A stretch of DNA of 64,000 nucleotides, from NCBI RefSeq assembly GCF_000474745.1, contig NZ_ASJR01000012.1, forward strand, positions 1 to 64,000, written 5' to 3'. Position numbers and translations under genes: made by a program. The notes under the pieces were generated by a model, which saw nothing but the letters and a program-made list of their open reading frames with translations, ran no database searches and had not been told where the DNA came from. Of this stretch, positions 42,570 through 51,316 are shown piece after piece. Every line of letters begins with the position of its first letter. The stretch's first letter is position 1. Source of the stretch: Chitinivibrio alkaliphilus ACht1. GTDB lineage: Bacteria; Fibrobacterota; Chitinivibrionia; Chitinivibrionales; Chitinivibrionaceae.

Positions 42570-42899
42570 TCAAGTTGGCCATATCTCTCGGAAGAGTGGA
42601 AATACCAGCCTTGGAAGTATCAGTGCTTCGACGCGTCCCAGAGAGTTAATAGAGACGCCTTCCCACGTCGTGATGGGAGTTGTAACATCCAATGATTCGA
42701 GAACGCTTGGTGTTGTATCATTGGGAAAAAGAAAACATCTTACTGATGATGTTTGCGTTTCGTTTCCCCTATTTTCAGTTTGAATTGCCACCAATGCTAA
42801 GGAGTCCCCTTGGCGACTATCGATATTCTGCCCATAGACTGCAGATCCAATCAGCAAAAACAGCAGGCAGATCTGTATTATAGGAATGTTTCCATGCAT
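42570..42899 (-). pseudogene. leucine-rich repeat protein, N-terminal part with signal peptide
   Basis: 109 residues: signal peptide MHGNIPIIQICLLFLLIGSAVYG, a short mature part, then TTWEGVSINSLGRVEALIL, the usual lead into an LRR domain. The next repeat (SKAGISTLPRDMANLKSLQK) is readable only in another frame between about 42615 and 42560, before the original frame returns. The gene therefore carries two opposite one-base changes (a T missing near 42616 and an A extra near 42562) plus the TGA at 42570. Repaired, it would be a secreted LRR protein of about 445 residues. Confidence 0.7.
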
Positions 42900-43253
42900 G
42901 ATAATTCCTTTCTCGTAGATGGATTATATATATACCGTTGCAGATTATGATCACTGGAAGTAGTCATGCGTAGCGCATGGGGAGTATATATCATCACAGG
43001 ACTTTGAAAAATGGGAGGAGTAGTTGTACACATTGACCTGCTCCTCCTTTGTCTGGTTAGATATACTGCGTATCCGTAGGTAAGATACATGATGTATACT
43101 TATCCCAGTATATACCATGGTGGTAAGAATTAAAAATTCTCTGTTTCAAGGGCGGGGGCATCTTTAACTGGCGGTGCTCTCGTGATTATTTGCGACGAAA
43201 AATTATCGGTAGGGGAAAAGTAACCGTGTGAGGATGACTCACCTATCAGTACC
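42900..43253. other. gene-free stretch with small inverted repeats
   Basis: About 350 bases between the LRR gene start and the parvulin terminator. It contains a perfect 15-base palindrome CATGCG-TAG-CGCATG (42965-42979), a GGAGGAG/CTCCTCC pair (43014-43020 and 43041-43047) and GTGAG/CTCAC (43228-43242). No open frame looks coding. It probably holds the promoter of the LRR gene; I see no known riboswitch. Confidence 0.45.
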
Positions 43254-43286
43254 TAAAAAAAAGAACTCCCGGAATGGGGAGTTCTT
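43254..43286 (-). terminator. Rho-independent terminator of the parvulin gene
   Basis: On the minus strand AAGAACTCCCC pairs with GGGAGTTCTT (43261-43286), followed by a run of T to 43254. It begins 24 bases after the parvulin stop. Confidence 0.88.
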
Positions 43287-43309
43287 GTATGAGCCTTGAT
43301 ACCCTCTTC

Positions 43310-44155
43310 TTAGGCATAGGTCACGGTATATTTTTTGCGAAGCTCCTTAATCAGCTCTGCAATAATCTCTTGGCTTTTTTGCCGGGTGAGAAACTCTTTA
43401 ATTTGATCCTTTGCCTCTTCAAAGGAAAGATCCTTTGATGGCCGGTGATCTGTCTTTTTGATAATATGGTATCCAAAGGGAGTTTCTACGGGAGCACTCA
43501 CTTCACCAATAGAAAGATCGAGCACTGCTTTTTCAAAGGCAGGGACCATTTGGCCCGTCCCAAACCACTCTAAATCACCACCCTTTTTTCCAGAAGGACA
43601 GTCTGAGTGCTCTTGCGCCATCTCATCAAAGGAGGCACCGGCATCTATTTTTCCATGGATCTCTTCGGCAGTCTCACGAGGCCGTTCTGTATCTGAAGAG
43701 ATGAGGATGTGTTGAGCGCGGAGGGCTTCACCGCTTTTCATACGCTCCTTATTTTGCTCATAAAAGGCGTGTAAGTCATCCTCCGTAAGGGAGAGCTTTT
43801 GTTGTACCTCATCTTCGGCGGTAAGTTGGCCAGACATGTCACGGCGCATGTTTTCTGCAATGGTATCCACCGTTACATCACTGTCTGCAAGCATTTCAAC
43901 AACTTTCTCTTTGCCGCCATATTGTGCATAGAGCTGTTCCATTTGGCGCTCTACCATTTCATCGGTAACGCTGAGGTTACGATGAATGCTCTCTTCCTGA
44001 AGTAAGCTGTTTTCGATAAGGTTTTCAAGAAGCATGTTCCGCTCTTCTTCTGTCACGGATTCTTTCTTATTTTGCTGCTTAAAGGCTTGTTCCATGCGAT
44101 CAAGATCGTCACGGGTAATTTCTCGGTTCTCTACCCAAGCTACTGCTTCTGCCAT
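43310..44155 (-). CDS. parvulin-type peptidyl-prolyl isomerase, SurA/PrsA-like
   Basis: A 281-residue protein: an N-terminal helical chaperone part (about 1-140) and one parvulin domain (about 145-240) with ALRAQHILIS, FDEMAQEHSDCPSGKKGGDLEWFGTGQMVPAFEKAV and PFGYHIIKK. It catalyses proline cis-trans isomerisation and chaperones unfolded proteins. The N-terminus (MAEAVAWVENREITR) has no signal peptide and no membrane segment, which is unusual for this architecture; it may act in the cytoplasm like a trigger factor, or the true start is missed. Own terminator downstream. Confidence 0.92.
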   Translation of the reverse strand: MAEAVAWVENREITRDDLDRMEQAFKQQNKKESVTEEERNMLLENLIENSLLQEESIHRNLSVTDEMVERQMEQLYAQYGGKEKVVEMLADSDVTVDTIAENMRRDMSGQLTAEDEVQQKLSLTEDDLHAFYEQNKERMKSGEALRAQHILISSDTERPRETAEEIHGKIDAGASFDEMAQEHSDCPSGKKGGDLEWFGTGQMVPAFEKAVLDLSIGEVSAPVETPFGYHIIKKTDHRPSKDLSFEEAKDQIKEFLTRQKSQEIIAELIKELRKKYTVTYA

Positions 44156-44280
44156 TTTTCATCCTTTATTGAAACAAAGACACGTGGCAAAAAGATATGT
44201 TCTGTGCAAAAGAAAGACTCAGGAAATTACAAAAAAGAGGAAATTGTGCAGGGAGAAGAACGTCGCGAATGTGTAGGGCT

Positions 44281-44646
44281 TTAGAGTTCCGCAATTGTTT
44301 CTATAAATTCACGATACCCAAAAGGTTTTATCAGGTATCCTGCAACACCGTGGAGCATGGCGCGGGAGATGCGATCGAAGTCTTCGGGGCTGTCCGCGGC
44401 AGAACTAATGATGATTTGTGCGTCAGGATACACCGATAAGAGATCCATGGCCGCCTCGTCGCCGCTGATATAGGGCATGTGCAAATCAATGACCGTAAGA
44501 TCTGGGGTGTGTTCCTCGTAAAGTCGTACGAGGCTTTGGCCATCCGTACCGAAGGAGATGGCAACGGAGGGAAAATATTTTTGAAAGTATGATTTGAGTA
44601 CCGTGCGTTGCACAGAACTGTCATCAATCAGTAGTACCGATTTCAT
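44281..44646 (-). CDS. stand-alone response-regulator receiver protein
   Basis: A 121-residue CheY-like receiver: IDDSSVQR with the acidic pair, VIDLHMP with the phospho-acceptor Asp, IISSA with the switch Ser and LIKPFG with the conserved Lys. There is no output domain. ATG 44646 begins MKSVLLIDD; a 7-residue longer start is not supported. It lies between the FNT channel gene and the parvulin gene with gaps of about 85 and 125 bases, so it is probably transcribed alone. Kinase partner unknown. Confidence 0.9.
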   Translation of the reverse strand: MKSVLLIDDSSVQRTVLKSYFQKYFPSVAISFGTDGQSLVRLYEEHTPDLTVIDLHMPYISGDEAAMDLLSVYPDAQIIISSAADSPEDFDRISRAMLHGVAGYLIKPFGYREFIETIAEL

Positions 44647-44732
44647 TGTCGCCCCGAAAAAGAACAATATAGTATATTTTCGGATACCCTGTGAAAATAG
44701 TATGCCTTTTTATTTCTTCCCTGTGGACATTT

Positions 44733-45500
44733 TTACCGTGTCCGTGGAAGAAGGCATATAGAGTAGGCTCCAGCAATACAGAGACCACCCAGTATATTGC
44801 CCAGAGTAACGGGGATGAGATTTGCCATGCATTGTTTTGTTGTCAGTAAGTCGCTGTTAATCAGTGGGATAAGAAATATTGGCATGTTTGCTATGCTGTG
44901 TTCGAAACGAGCCACCATAAAGGCGAAGACAGCCCAGTAGAGAAGCAGAATTTTTGCGGTCTCATAGTTTGTTCTCGCTGCTGCCCACACACCGAGACAG
45001 ATACAGATATTACAGAGGATGCCTCGAAAAAAGAGGGGAAGGAAGGTATAGTGTGCCTTGTTAGAGGCCAGTTGTTCAATAGCACTCAAGGATTCATGAC
45101 CTGGTAAAAAGAGCCCGGCTTGCTGTATGAGCAGAGCCGTAAGGATGACACCCGCAGCGTTTGCCAGATAACAGACGGTGCAGAGGTAGATGCTTCTTGG
45201 CAGAGAGATTTGTTTGTGCAGATAGGTAATTCCCACGGCTAGGATTGTGCTTGTAAAGAGTTCCGCTCCGGCGATTACAATGAAGGAGAGCGCAAAGGGA
45301 AAGATAAGCAGGGGAAGAAAGCTTTGGAGAGGAGACGAAGCGGGCACCATGGCAGTGGCAGAAAAGCTTACGGCAATACCCATGGTGATGTACATACCAG
45401 CGAGCATGGCGTATATCCAGTAGCTGAGGGGGCTTTCTTGGAGAAGTGCTGCTTTTGTTTTACCGCTTTGGGTGAAGTAGTGGAGGGTTTCCTGATACAC
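44733..45500 (-). CDS. formate/nitrite transporter family channel
   Basis: A 255-residue inner-membrane protein with six hydrophobic segments and the FNT signatures GAELFTS (second segment pair), FRGILCNICICLGVW and FEHSIANM, the last carrying the central-pore His. Family members move formate, nitrite or hydrosulfide as a pentameric channel. Formate is a natural guess for a fermenter, but the sequence alone does not settle it. Monocistronic by spacing, after ftsX. Confidence 0.92.
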   Translation of the reverse strand: MYQETLHYFTQSGKTKAALLQESPLSYWIYAMLAGMYITMGIAVSFSATAMVPASSPLQSFLPLLIFPFALSFIVIAGAELFTSTILAVGITYLHKQISLPRSIYLCTVCYLANAAGVILTALLIQQAGLFLPGHESLSAIEQLASNKAHYTFLPLFFRGILCNICICLGVWAAARTNYETAKILLLYWAVFAFMVARFEHSIANMPIFLIPLINSDLLTTKQCMANLIPVTLGNILGGLCIAGAYSICLLPRTR

Positions 45501-45553
45501 GAAGCTATTCCTTAAAAAAAGGAAAATACATTATGTGAAAAAGATAACAAAAA

Positions 45554-46396
45554 CTATTGTGTTATTTTCGAAAGGGCGGTCATGCTACCTAATACGCCCG
45601 TGCAGGCCCCGAAAATAAGCATGGCTGCCGCCAGAAAGTTATCAAACCAAAGGAGATATTCCATGGGAAGAAGGGTGGTGCGTATTCCTTGCAGAGCAAG
45701 CCACGCCGCCGCTGCTCCGAGGGTTCCTTGGAGGAGCCCCTCGATAATAAAGGGCATGCGAATATACCAGTATGAGGCACCAAGGTACTCCATATTAATT
45801 ACTAAGTCTTTGCGGGCATAGATGGTGAGTTTTACCGTATTGGCAATGGTAAAAAACAGGGCGGGAAAGATAATGGCAAAGGCTCCCAGCAGCACTCGGG
45901 TGATACGCCCTTGAAACTCCTCAAGGGTGCGAAGCCACTCTTGCGCGTAGTGGATCGATTCAACTTCCGGAAAATCATGAATCTGTTGTGCCAGTTCTTC
46001 CGGTGCAATGGAGGCATCTACGCTGGAGATGTAGAGAGCAGGGGGGAAGGGGTTTTGGTCGAGGTCTTCCACGAACTCGTCTCCCCATAGCGAAGTAAAC
46101 CGCGTATACTCTTCACTGCGGGAAGAAAAACGGACCGTGCCGATCTCATCCAATTGGCGAAGCTCTTGTGCGAGATCTTTGCCTGTTTCATCGGAGGTCT
46201 CCGGAGTAAAGAAAACGGAGATAAGCGGCTCCTGCTGTTGCAGAGAAACCCACGAGTGAAGGTTGTATAGACTGAGAAGAATCGCCGTGAGCAAGAAGAT
46301 GGTAACGGCAACGGTAATAATAGACACGACCGTAACCATCTTCGCTTCACGGAGTGAGCGGAATGCTTCAACAATACAGTACCGCAGTTTATTCAT
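45554..46396 (-). CDS. ftsX: cell-division ABC-type permease FtsX
   Basis: A 280-residue FtsX: TM1 near 22-45, a periplasmic loop (about 50-160) and three further segments (about 165-190, 215-240, 250-275). RYCIVEAFRSLREAKMVTVVSIITVAVTIFLL at the N-terminus and the YLGASYWYIRMPFIIEGLLQGTLGA stretch are diagnostic. FtsEX controls septal peptidoglycan hydrolases. ftsE is not adjacent, which is unusual. It starts 5 bases after the upstream LpoA-like gene and ends the envelope operon. Confidence 0.93.
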   Translation of the reverse strand: MNKLRYCIVEAFRSLREAKMVTVVSIITVAVTIFLLTAILLSLYNLHSWVSLQQQEPLISVFFTPETSDETGKDLAQELRQLDEIGTVRFSSRSEEYTRFTSLWGDEFVEDLDQNPFPPALYISSVDASIAPEELAQQIHDFPEVESIHYAQEWLRTLEEFQGRITRVLLGAFAIIFPALFFTIANTVKLTIYARKDLVINMEYLGASYWYIRMPFIIEGLLQGTLGAAAAWLALQGIRTTLLPMEYLLWFDNFLAAAMLIFGACTGVLGSMTALSKITQ

Positions 46397-46401
46397 TATG
46401 C

Positions 46402-48150
46402 CTAATCAATGCGGATAAACTCACGATTTCCCACTCGCTTTATCATGACGGCGGTATTTCGTCCGCTTTCAGGATCAACAGATATAATGCCGGAGAGGCC
46501 GTTATACCCGCGTGTATAGGCAAGATGGCTTTGCACATCCTCCACATTTCTTCCCCGTTGCATTCCTTCAAAGATGAGGTGAACTGCATCGTAGGTCAGG
46601 GGAACAACAAGGCGTTGTGGCGATTCTCCAAACTGTTCTTCATAAGAAGCGGTGAAGCGATCCCAGCGGTCACGCTCTTCAGTAAGGCTGTAATCGGTGG
46701 AGAAAATCATATCTCGCACATAATCACCCCCATCCAGAATGAGATTATTGCTGTCCCAACTATTTGTTCCGAGAACTTGAGTTTGAATTTTATAAAAGGG
46801 TACTTGCGCAGCCAGCTTTACCGCATTTGATACGGATGAGGGCATGAAGAGTCCTCCGAAATTTACGGTTGAGTCTTCCACAAATTCTTCAACAAAGGTT
46901 CGCTCACGAGAGGTCAGCTCATCTTCTTTGTCTTTTCCCAGCTCCTGAAGAGCGAAGAACCGTTTAATTTCATGAAACTGTTCTCGATGATCGCTGGCGG
47001 AAGGAGAGAAATGCTCTGTATGGAGTATGGAACCACCCATGCGTTCAACTTCGTCAATAAAATACTCTGTCACAATGTTGCCGTAGGAAGTAAGCTCTGA
47101 GAGAACAACGAAGTCGTAGATTGAGAGTTGTTCCACGGAATAGCGAGCGATACGCTCGGCAATTACCTGCGGGGTAATATTCAACTGAAAGATATTTTCC
47201 CCCAGTTCTGCCAAGCCCCCATCGGTGGCCGTGGGGCTAATAAGAAGAATATCGGGATGATCCATGAGCATAGCCGCAGCAAGGGTTGCGCGGTCACTCA
47301 TGAGGGGGCCAATAATAACGTCTGTATCATCTTCAATCAAGCGACGCATTTTTCGCGCTGTGGTAACACTGTTGCTTGCGTTATCAAGAATTGTTACGGA
47401 TATGTCAGAACCGGTCTCTTCGGTAATTGAATGAAGGGCAAGTTCCACTGCTTGCTCTGCATGTCTTCCCAGGATACTGTCACTGCCGGTGCGGGGAATA
47501 AGAAGGGCCAGGGAGAGCGTGCTGCGCGGTGCACGGTCTGCCGGTGGTGCTTCGGTGCCAATAACTAAGCTCGTGTCATAGGCACTTTCTTCATACCTTC
47601 GCATAAATTCGCGCAAGGCATCTTGCGCCTTGGCGTGATCAACGCTTTTGGTGTGGATAGCTTGATAGAATGTGACGGTTTCCGTGAGGGCGGGGGCAAG
47701 GTCATCATGGGAGATTGCGCGAACCTCTTCTGGGTGAAGATACTGCTCCAGAAGGCGTTCCACATTTGTAATGAGAATCTCCATACGACGTGTCTCGGGA
47801 TCGACTCGTTTTGCCGCATCATTAAATGCTTCAAAGGCATCCGTAAAGAGGGTTCGCTTGGCAGCACCAATTCCTTTTAAATAGGCAACCCGGGCCATTT
47901 CCGGTGTGTCGGAATGCTCTGCTTCAAAGCGCTTTGTAAGGCTGTCGAAAGCGGCGTACTGTTCCTGTTGCAGCAGGCTTTCAAGAAGAAGCGCGTGAAT
48001 CTGTGGATCTGCCGCATCTTCCAATGCCGTTTCGGCAGTTTCTTGGGCTGTGGCATAGGAGCCATCGCTGAGATGTTGGCGAATAGTTGCGGCCATATCG
48101 TCGGCGATAAGTGAAAAAACAATCAGACAAACAAAGAGGACAGACTTCAT
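46402..48150 (-). CDS. LpoA-like protein: TPR region plus periplasmic type I binding domain
   Basis: A 582-residue secreted protein: signal peptide (about 1-17), helical TPR-like repeats (about 20-190) and then a type I periplasmic-binding fold (about 210-575, with LSLALLIPRTG, DVIIGPLMSDRATLAAAMLMDHPDILLISPTATDG and LTYDAVHLIFEGM). This domain order matches the penicillin-binding-protein activator LpoA and branched-chain amino-acid receptor relatives. The signal lacks a lipobox Cys. Co-transcription with ftsX and a penicillin-binding protein supports a wall-synthesis role over amino-acid uptake. Confidence 0.82.
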   Translation of the reverse strand: MKSVLFVCLIVFSLIADDMAATIRQHLSDGSYATAQETAETALEDAADPQIHALLLESLLQQEQYAAFDSLTKRFEAEHSDTPEMARVAYLKGIGAAKRTLFTDAFEAFNDAAKRVDPETRRMEILITNVERLLEQYLHPEEVRAISHDDLAPALTETVTFYQAIHTKSVDHAKAQDALREFMRRYEESAYDTSLVIGTEAPPADRAPRSTLSLALLIPRTGSDSILGRHAEQAVELALHSITEETGSDISVTILDNASNSVTTARKMRRLIEDDTDVIIGPLMSDRATLAAAMLMDHPDILLISPTATDGGLAELGENIFQLNITPQVIAERIARYSVEQLSIYDFVVLSELTSYGNIVTEYFIDEVERMGGSILHTEHFSPSASDHREQFHEIKRFFALQELGKDKEDELTSRERTFVEEFVEDSTVNFGGLFMPSSVSNAVKLAAQVPFYKIQTQVLGTNSWDSNNLILDGGDYVRDMIFSTDYSLTEERDRWDRFTASYEEQFGESPQRLVVPLTYDAVHLIFEGMQRGRNVEDVQSHLAYTRGYNGLSGIISVDPESGRNTAVMIKRVGNREFIRID

Positions 48151-48215
48151 GAGTTACCCTTTCATTATGATGGTACCATTTCTGTAATATATCTTTCTGA
48201 GCAATGCATATTCTT

Positions 48216-50357
48216 CTAATTTTCCCCGGGCATTTTGAAATTTGTTAGATGGTCACTTACGGAGTAGGTATATGTAGGATATTCGTAGAACGGGTTTCGT
48301 GGCTCAGTTTCACAGAGCCGGTATCCGAAAATATCCTTGTATTCGTGTGGATCTTCCCCCATGGTCTCAAGTTCTTGCAAATATTCCAAAAGAGATTTTG
48401 ACTCCACAATAATCACCCGCCCCATGTTCTCTGTTATGGGGCTGTGCACACGGTTGTGGTCGTGATCAAAATCAAGAATGCGTCGGCCATCGTCAGTAAA
48501 CCCAACCGTACGAAAGGTAAGGCTTTTTCCCACCCCGGGAAGATTAAGCACGCTGCGATCAACAGCAATAAAGGGGAGATCTTTTTGCTTCATGTAGGCC
48601 TGGGCCTCTTCGGCCATGTTTGTGGTGCGAGTGACGAGAAAGGACAGATCGTCCTTGGTATAGCCAAAACTCTTCTCTTCCATCTTCTCCTGCACGATTC
48701 GTGCGTTTGTGGCGAAATTCTCTTTATTCTCAAAAAAACCTTTCACGGAGAAGGTATAGTACGGGATTACCCCGCACTCATTCAGGGTTTTACGAAGTTT
48801 TGCCGTATGACCCCGTCGTGATGCCGCGGCCGTAAATACTTGCTGATTGGTAATATACCAGCCAGTTTCAGAGAGATTCTGCACGGCCTGTTCTGCTTCG
48901 GGGGTAATTTCCATGGCTGATTCAAAATGTGTTTGAATTACACATTGGTCAATACCAAGGGCGGTTGCCTCTGTTTTAAACCAGCGAAGGGTATCACATA
49001 GTTCTGTGTCTACCCGTTGTGGAAGATAGACCGGAAGCCGTGTTCCTAAACGGATACGGCTAATCTCTGCAAAATTCCGCTTCAGGGCGGCATTCTTTTC
49101 TTTTTTCCGCTGAGCCATTTCCAATACGCGGGTAAGAATGTATCGCAAGGTGCGATTTTTGCTCATGAGAGCATCACCTCCGGTAATAAGGATATCCCGC
49201 AATTGCGAATCTTCCTCATAGTAGTTCAGCAGACACTCAAGTTTATCTTTCCACGACTGTTTCGGTGCCAGTTTTGAAAGATCAAAATTGAGGTCGCCGC
49301 TTTGAAACCCGTACATTCGTTGACATGAAGAACATAATCCTCCACAGGCTCGTCCGATGGTTTCCGGTATTAATATAGCAACTTCAGGATAGCGTCGGTG
49401 AATATTATGGGAGGGAAGAAGCCAACCGGCGGCGTTTGGTTTGCCTATTTCTACGCTGTCTTCTTTTTCCCATGCTCGAATATGCCCAAACTCTTCGTTG
49501 AGATTTTCACTGTAGAAAATGTACTGTCTGATCGCAAGGTCATCCCCAAGATCCTGTTGGTTACCGCAATTAAGCAGAGAGAGGTAGTAAGGGTTGACAA
49601 AAATGGGGATCCCCCGTTCTTCGGCCTCTCTCATAATGCGGGCTGTTTTTGTATCGAGGGAGTTTCCCAAAAGAGAGAAGAGGCGTGCCGTATCCCGCAC
49701 GGCAAAGGCAAGGTGAAAGGCAGAGGTTTTCCACCATTGTTCTACCTGAGCGATTCGCTCTTGTCGCGACAGGGATGGATCAAAGGCATATTTTTGGGGA
49801 CATTCCCCGCGTTCAATTTCATCGGTAATGGCAGCGATAATACGTGCCTTGTTTTCTCTTCGGCGAGCAATAATGTGGTCATCAAGACCGGTGGGATGTC
49901 TATCCATCCATTCATGAAGGTGGTCGCGTCCTACTGTGTCAGGGCTGTTATGTCCGCCGGCTTGTTCAAAGAGATGACGCAACTCTTGCCAAAGAGCTCT
50001 GCTTAACTTGTTCTTTTTTTCCAGGGTATCCCAAAAACACTTCAAGGGTGTACTGGTGATGGTTTCGCGATAGTTCCCATCAAAAAAAGACTCTCCTTCG
50101 TTTTCAAGAAGGTGGTAGAGGGTAATACACCCATAATCTTGCCAGCTGAGGTTTTGAAAGGCTGCATACCCAACGGTATGATATCTGCTGTAGGAGAGAG
50201 CATGGGGATTGGAGGAAAAATAGGTGTCCACATAATCCTGGAGAAGCATCTTGAATTCCGTGTAGGAGTCTGCCTGAGAGACAATATCAGAGAGATAGGG
50301 CAGGGTGGTAACCCAGGAGGAAATCTCTTTGTGTGTACTCATTTTTGTAATATCCAT
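48216..50357 (-). CDS. large KamA-family radical SAM protein
   Basis: A 713-residue relative of lysine 2,3-aminomutase. The cluster motif CGGLCSSC (CX3CX2C) sits near residue 338, about 210 residues later than in ordinary KamA (about 416 residues total), so there is a long unassigned N-terminal region. DILITGGDALMS, RIRLGTRLPVYLPQRV and LPGVGKS (site of the PLP lysine) are KamA-like. ATG 50357 has GGAG 7 bases upstream; ATG 50363 is too close to it. The reaction is unknown: a beta-amino acid, perhaps an osmolyte or a modified lysine on a protein. It sits between era and the LpoA-like gene. Confidence 0.85.
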   Translation of the reverse strand: MDITKMSTHKEISSWVTTLPYLSDIVSQADSYTEFKMLLQDYVDTYFSSNPHALSYSRYHTVGYAAFQNLSWQDYGCITLYHLLENEGESFFDGNYRETITSTPLKCFWDTLEKKNKLSRALWQELRHLFEQAGGHNSPDTVGRDHLHEWMDRHPTGLDDHIIARRRENKARIIAAITDEIERGECPQKYAFDPSLSRQERIAQVEQWWKTSAFHLAFAVRDTARLFSLLGNSLDTKTARIMREAEERGIPIFVNPYYLSLLNCGNQQDLGDDLAIRQYIFYSENLNEEFGHIRAWEKEDSVEIGKPNAAGWLLPSHNIHRRYPEVAILIPETIGRACGGLCSSCQRMYGFQSGDLNFDLSKLAPKQSWKDKLECLLNYYEEDSQLRDILITGGDALMSKNRTLRYILTRVLEMAQRKKEKNAALKRNFAEISRIRLGTRLPVYLPQRVDTELCDTLRWFKTEATALGIDQCVIQTHFESAMEITPEAEQAVQNLSETGWYITNQQVFTAAASRRGHTAKLRKTLNECGVIPYYTFSVKGFFENKENFATNARIVQEKMEEKSFGYTKDDLSFLVTRTTNMAEEAQAYMKQKDLPFIAVDRSVLNLPGVGKSLTFRTVGFTDDGRRILDFDHDHNRVHSPITENMGRVIIVESKSLLEYLQELETMGEDPHEYKDIFGYRLCETEPRNPFYEYPTYTYSVSDHLTNFKMPGEN

Positions 50358-50398
50358 ATTCATTCTCCGTACTAAAATGATTGGCGCACCAATCGGTT

Positions 50399-51316
50399 CT
50401 ACTCAATAAAGCCAAATTCATTCAGTTGAGAGGCGTTATCTCGCCAATGGGGTGTTACCTTAACAAAGAGCTGGTATTGTACTTTCTCACCGGTGAGTTT
50501 ACGCATTCTCCACTCAGCCTGACGACGGATCTTTCCTATGGTCGTTCCCTTATTTCCAATCAAGATGGCTTTTTGTCCCTTTGTTTCCACATGAATGTCT
50601 GCGTTAATATGGTGTACCCCTTCCTCCTCCGTATAAGAGGTGATTTCAACGTGGGAGGCGTGCGGAACTTCACGATAGGTAAGCCCAATAATTTGTAGAC
50701 GAACATATTCAGCGGCAAAATAGCGTAAGTGTGCATCCGTAATCTCATCGGGAGAAAAGTAGCGTGGTCCCTCGGGAATAAAGGGCCGGAGAAAGTCGAC
50801 AAAAACGTCCCGTGCATCCGGTGCTTTTGCACTCACCATAAGACGAGGGCACTCTGTAAGACCGGGGTAATCTGCAAGAAAGGCCGCAATACGCTCTTCA
50901 ACTTCTGGAAGTGTGAAGAGATCGACCTTGTTGAATATGAGAACAACTTGCTTTGATGTACGCGCTTTTTCTGCAAGCGCTGCAAGATGAGCCTCTTCGG
51001 CCCCTGCTTTTCTCGAGATATCAATAAGATAGCAGACGATGGTAATACCTTCATCATGAAGCATAGAAAGGCCATATTGAGATATGCTTTTATTAAGGCG
51101 ATGCTTTCCCATGTGGATTCCTGGGGTATCCACAAAAACTATTTGGAGGTCCTCTTCTGTGTAGACACCATTCATATTTTTTTGTGTCGTTTGGGGCAGG
51201 GGCGATACAATGGCAAGGTTTTCCTCGAGCACTGCATTCAACAGGGTTGATTTACCACTGTTGGGACGCCCTATGAGAGCAATAAAGGCAGATTTGAAAG
51301 AGTGAGAGTCACTCAT
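50399..51316 (-). CDS. era: GTPase Era
   Basis: A 305-residue Era, which binds 16S rRNA and helps 30S assembly. G1 is GRPNSGKST, G3 is DTPG, G4 is NKVD and G5 is SAKA, with a C-terminal KH domain (about 205-300; GNKGTTIGKI). ATG 51316 begins MSDSHSFKSAFIALIG with AAGGAT upstream. It overlaps the penicillin-binding-protein gene by 8 bases. Confidence 0.96.
   Translation of the reverse strand: MSDSHSFKSAFIALIGRPNSGKSTLLNAVLEENLAIVSPLPQTTQKNMNGVYTEEDLQIVFVDTPGIHMGKHRLNKSISQYGLSMLHDEGITIVCYLIDISRKAGAEEAHLAALAEKARTSKQVVLIFNKVDLFTLPEVEERIAAFLADYPGLTECPRLMVSAKAPDARDVFVDFLRPFIPEGPRYFSPDEITDAHLRYFAAEYVRLQIIGLTYREVPHASHVEITSYTEEEGVHHINADIHVETKGQKAILIGNKGTTIGKIRRQAEWRMRKLTGEKVQYQLFVKVTPHWRDNASQLNEFGFIE

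Noticed and set aside
46354-46830. 158-codon plus-strand open frame opposite the LpoA-like gene
   Set aside because: Antisense to clear coding sequence for a type I binding fold; no motif or ribosome binding site.
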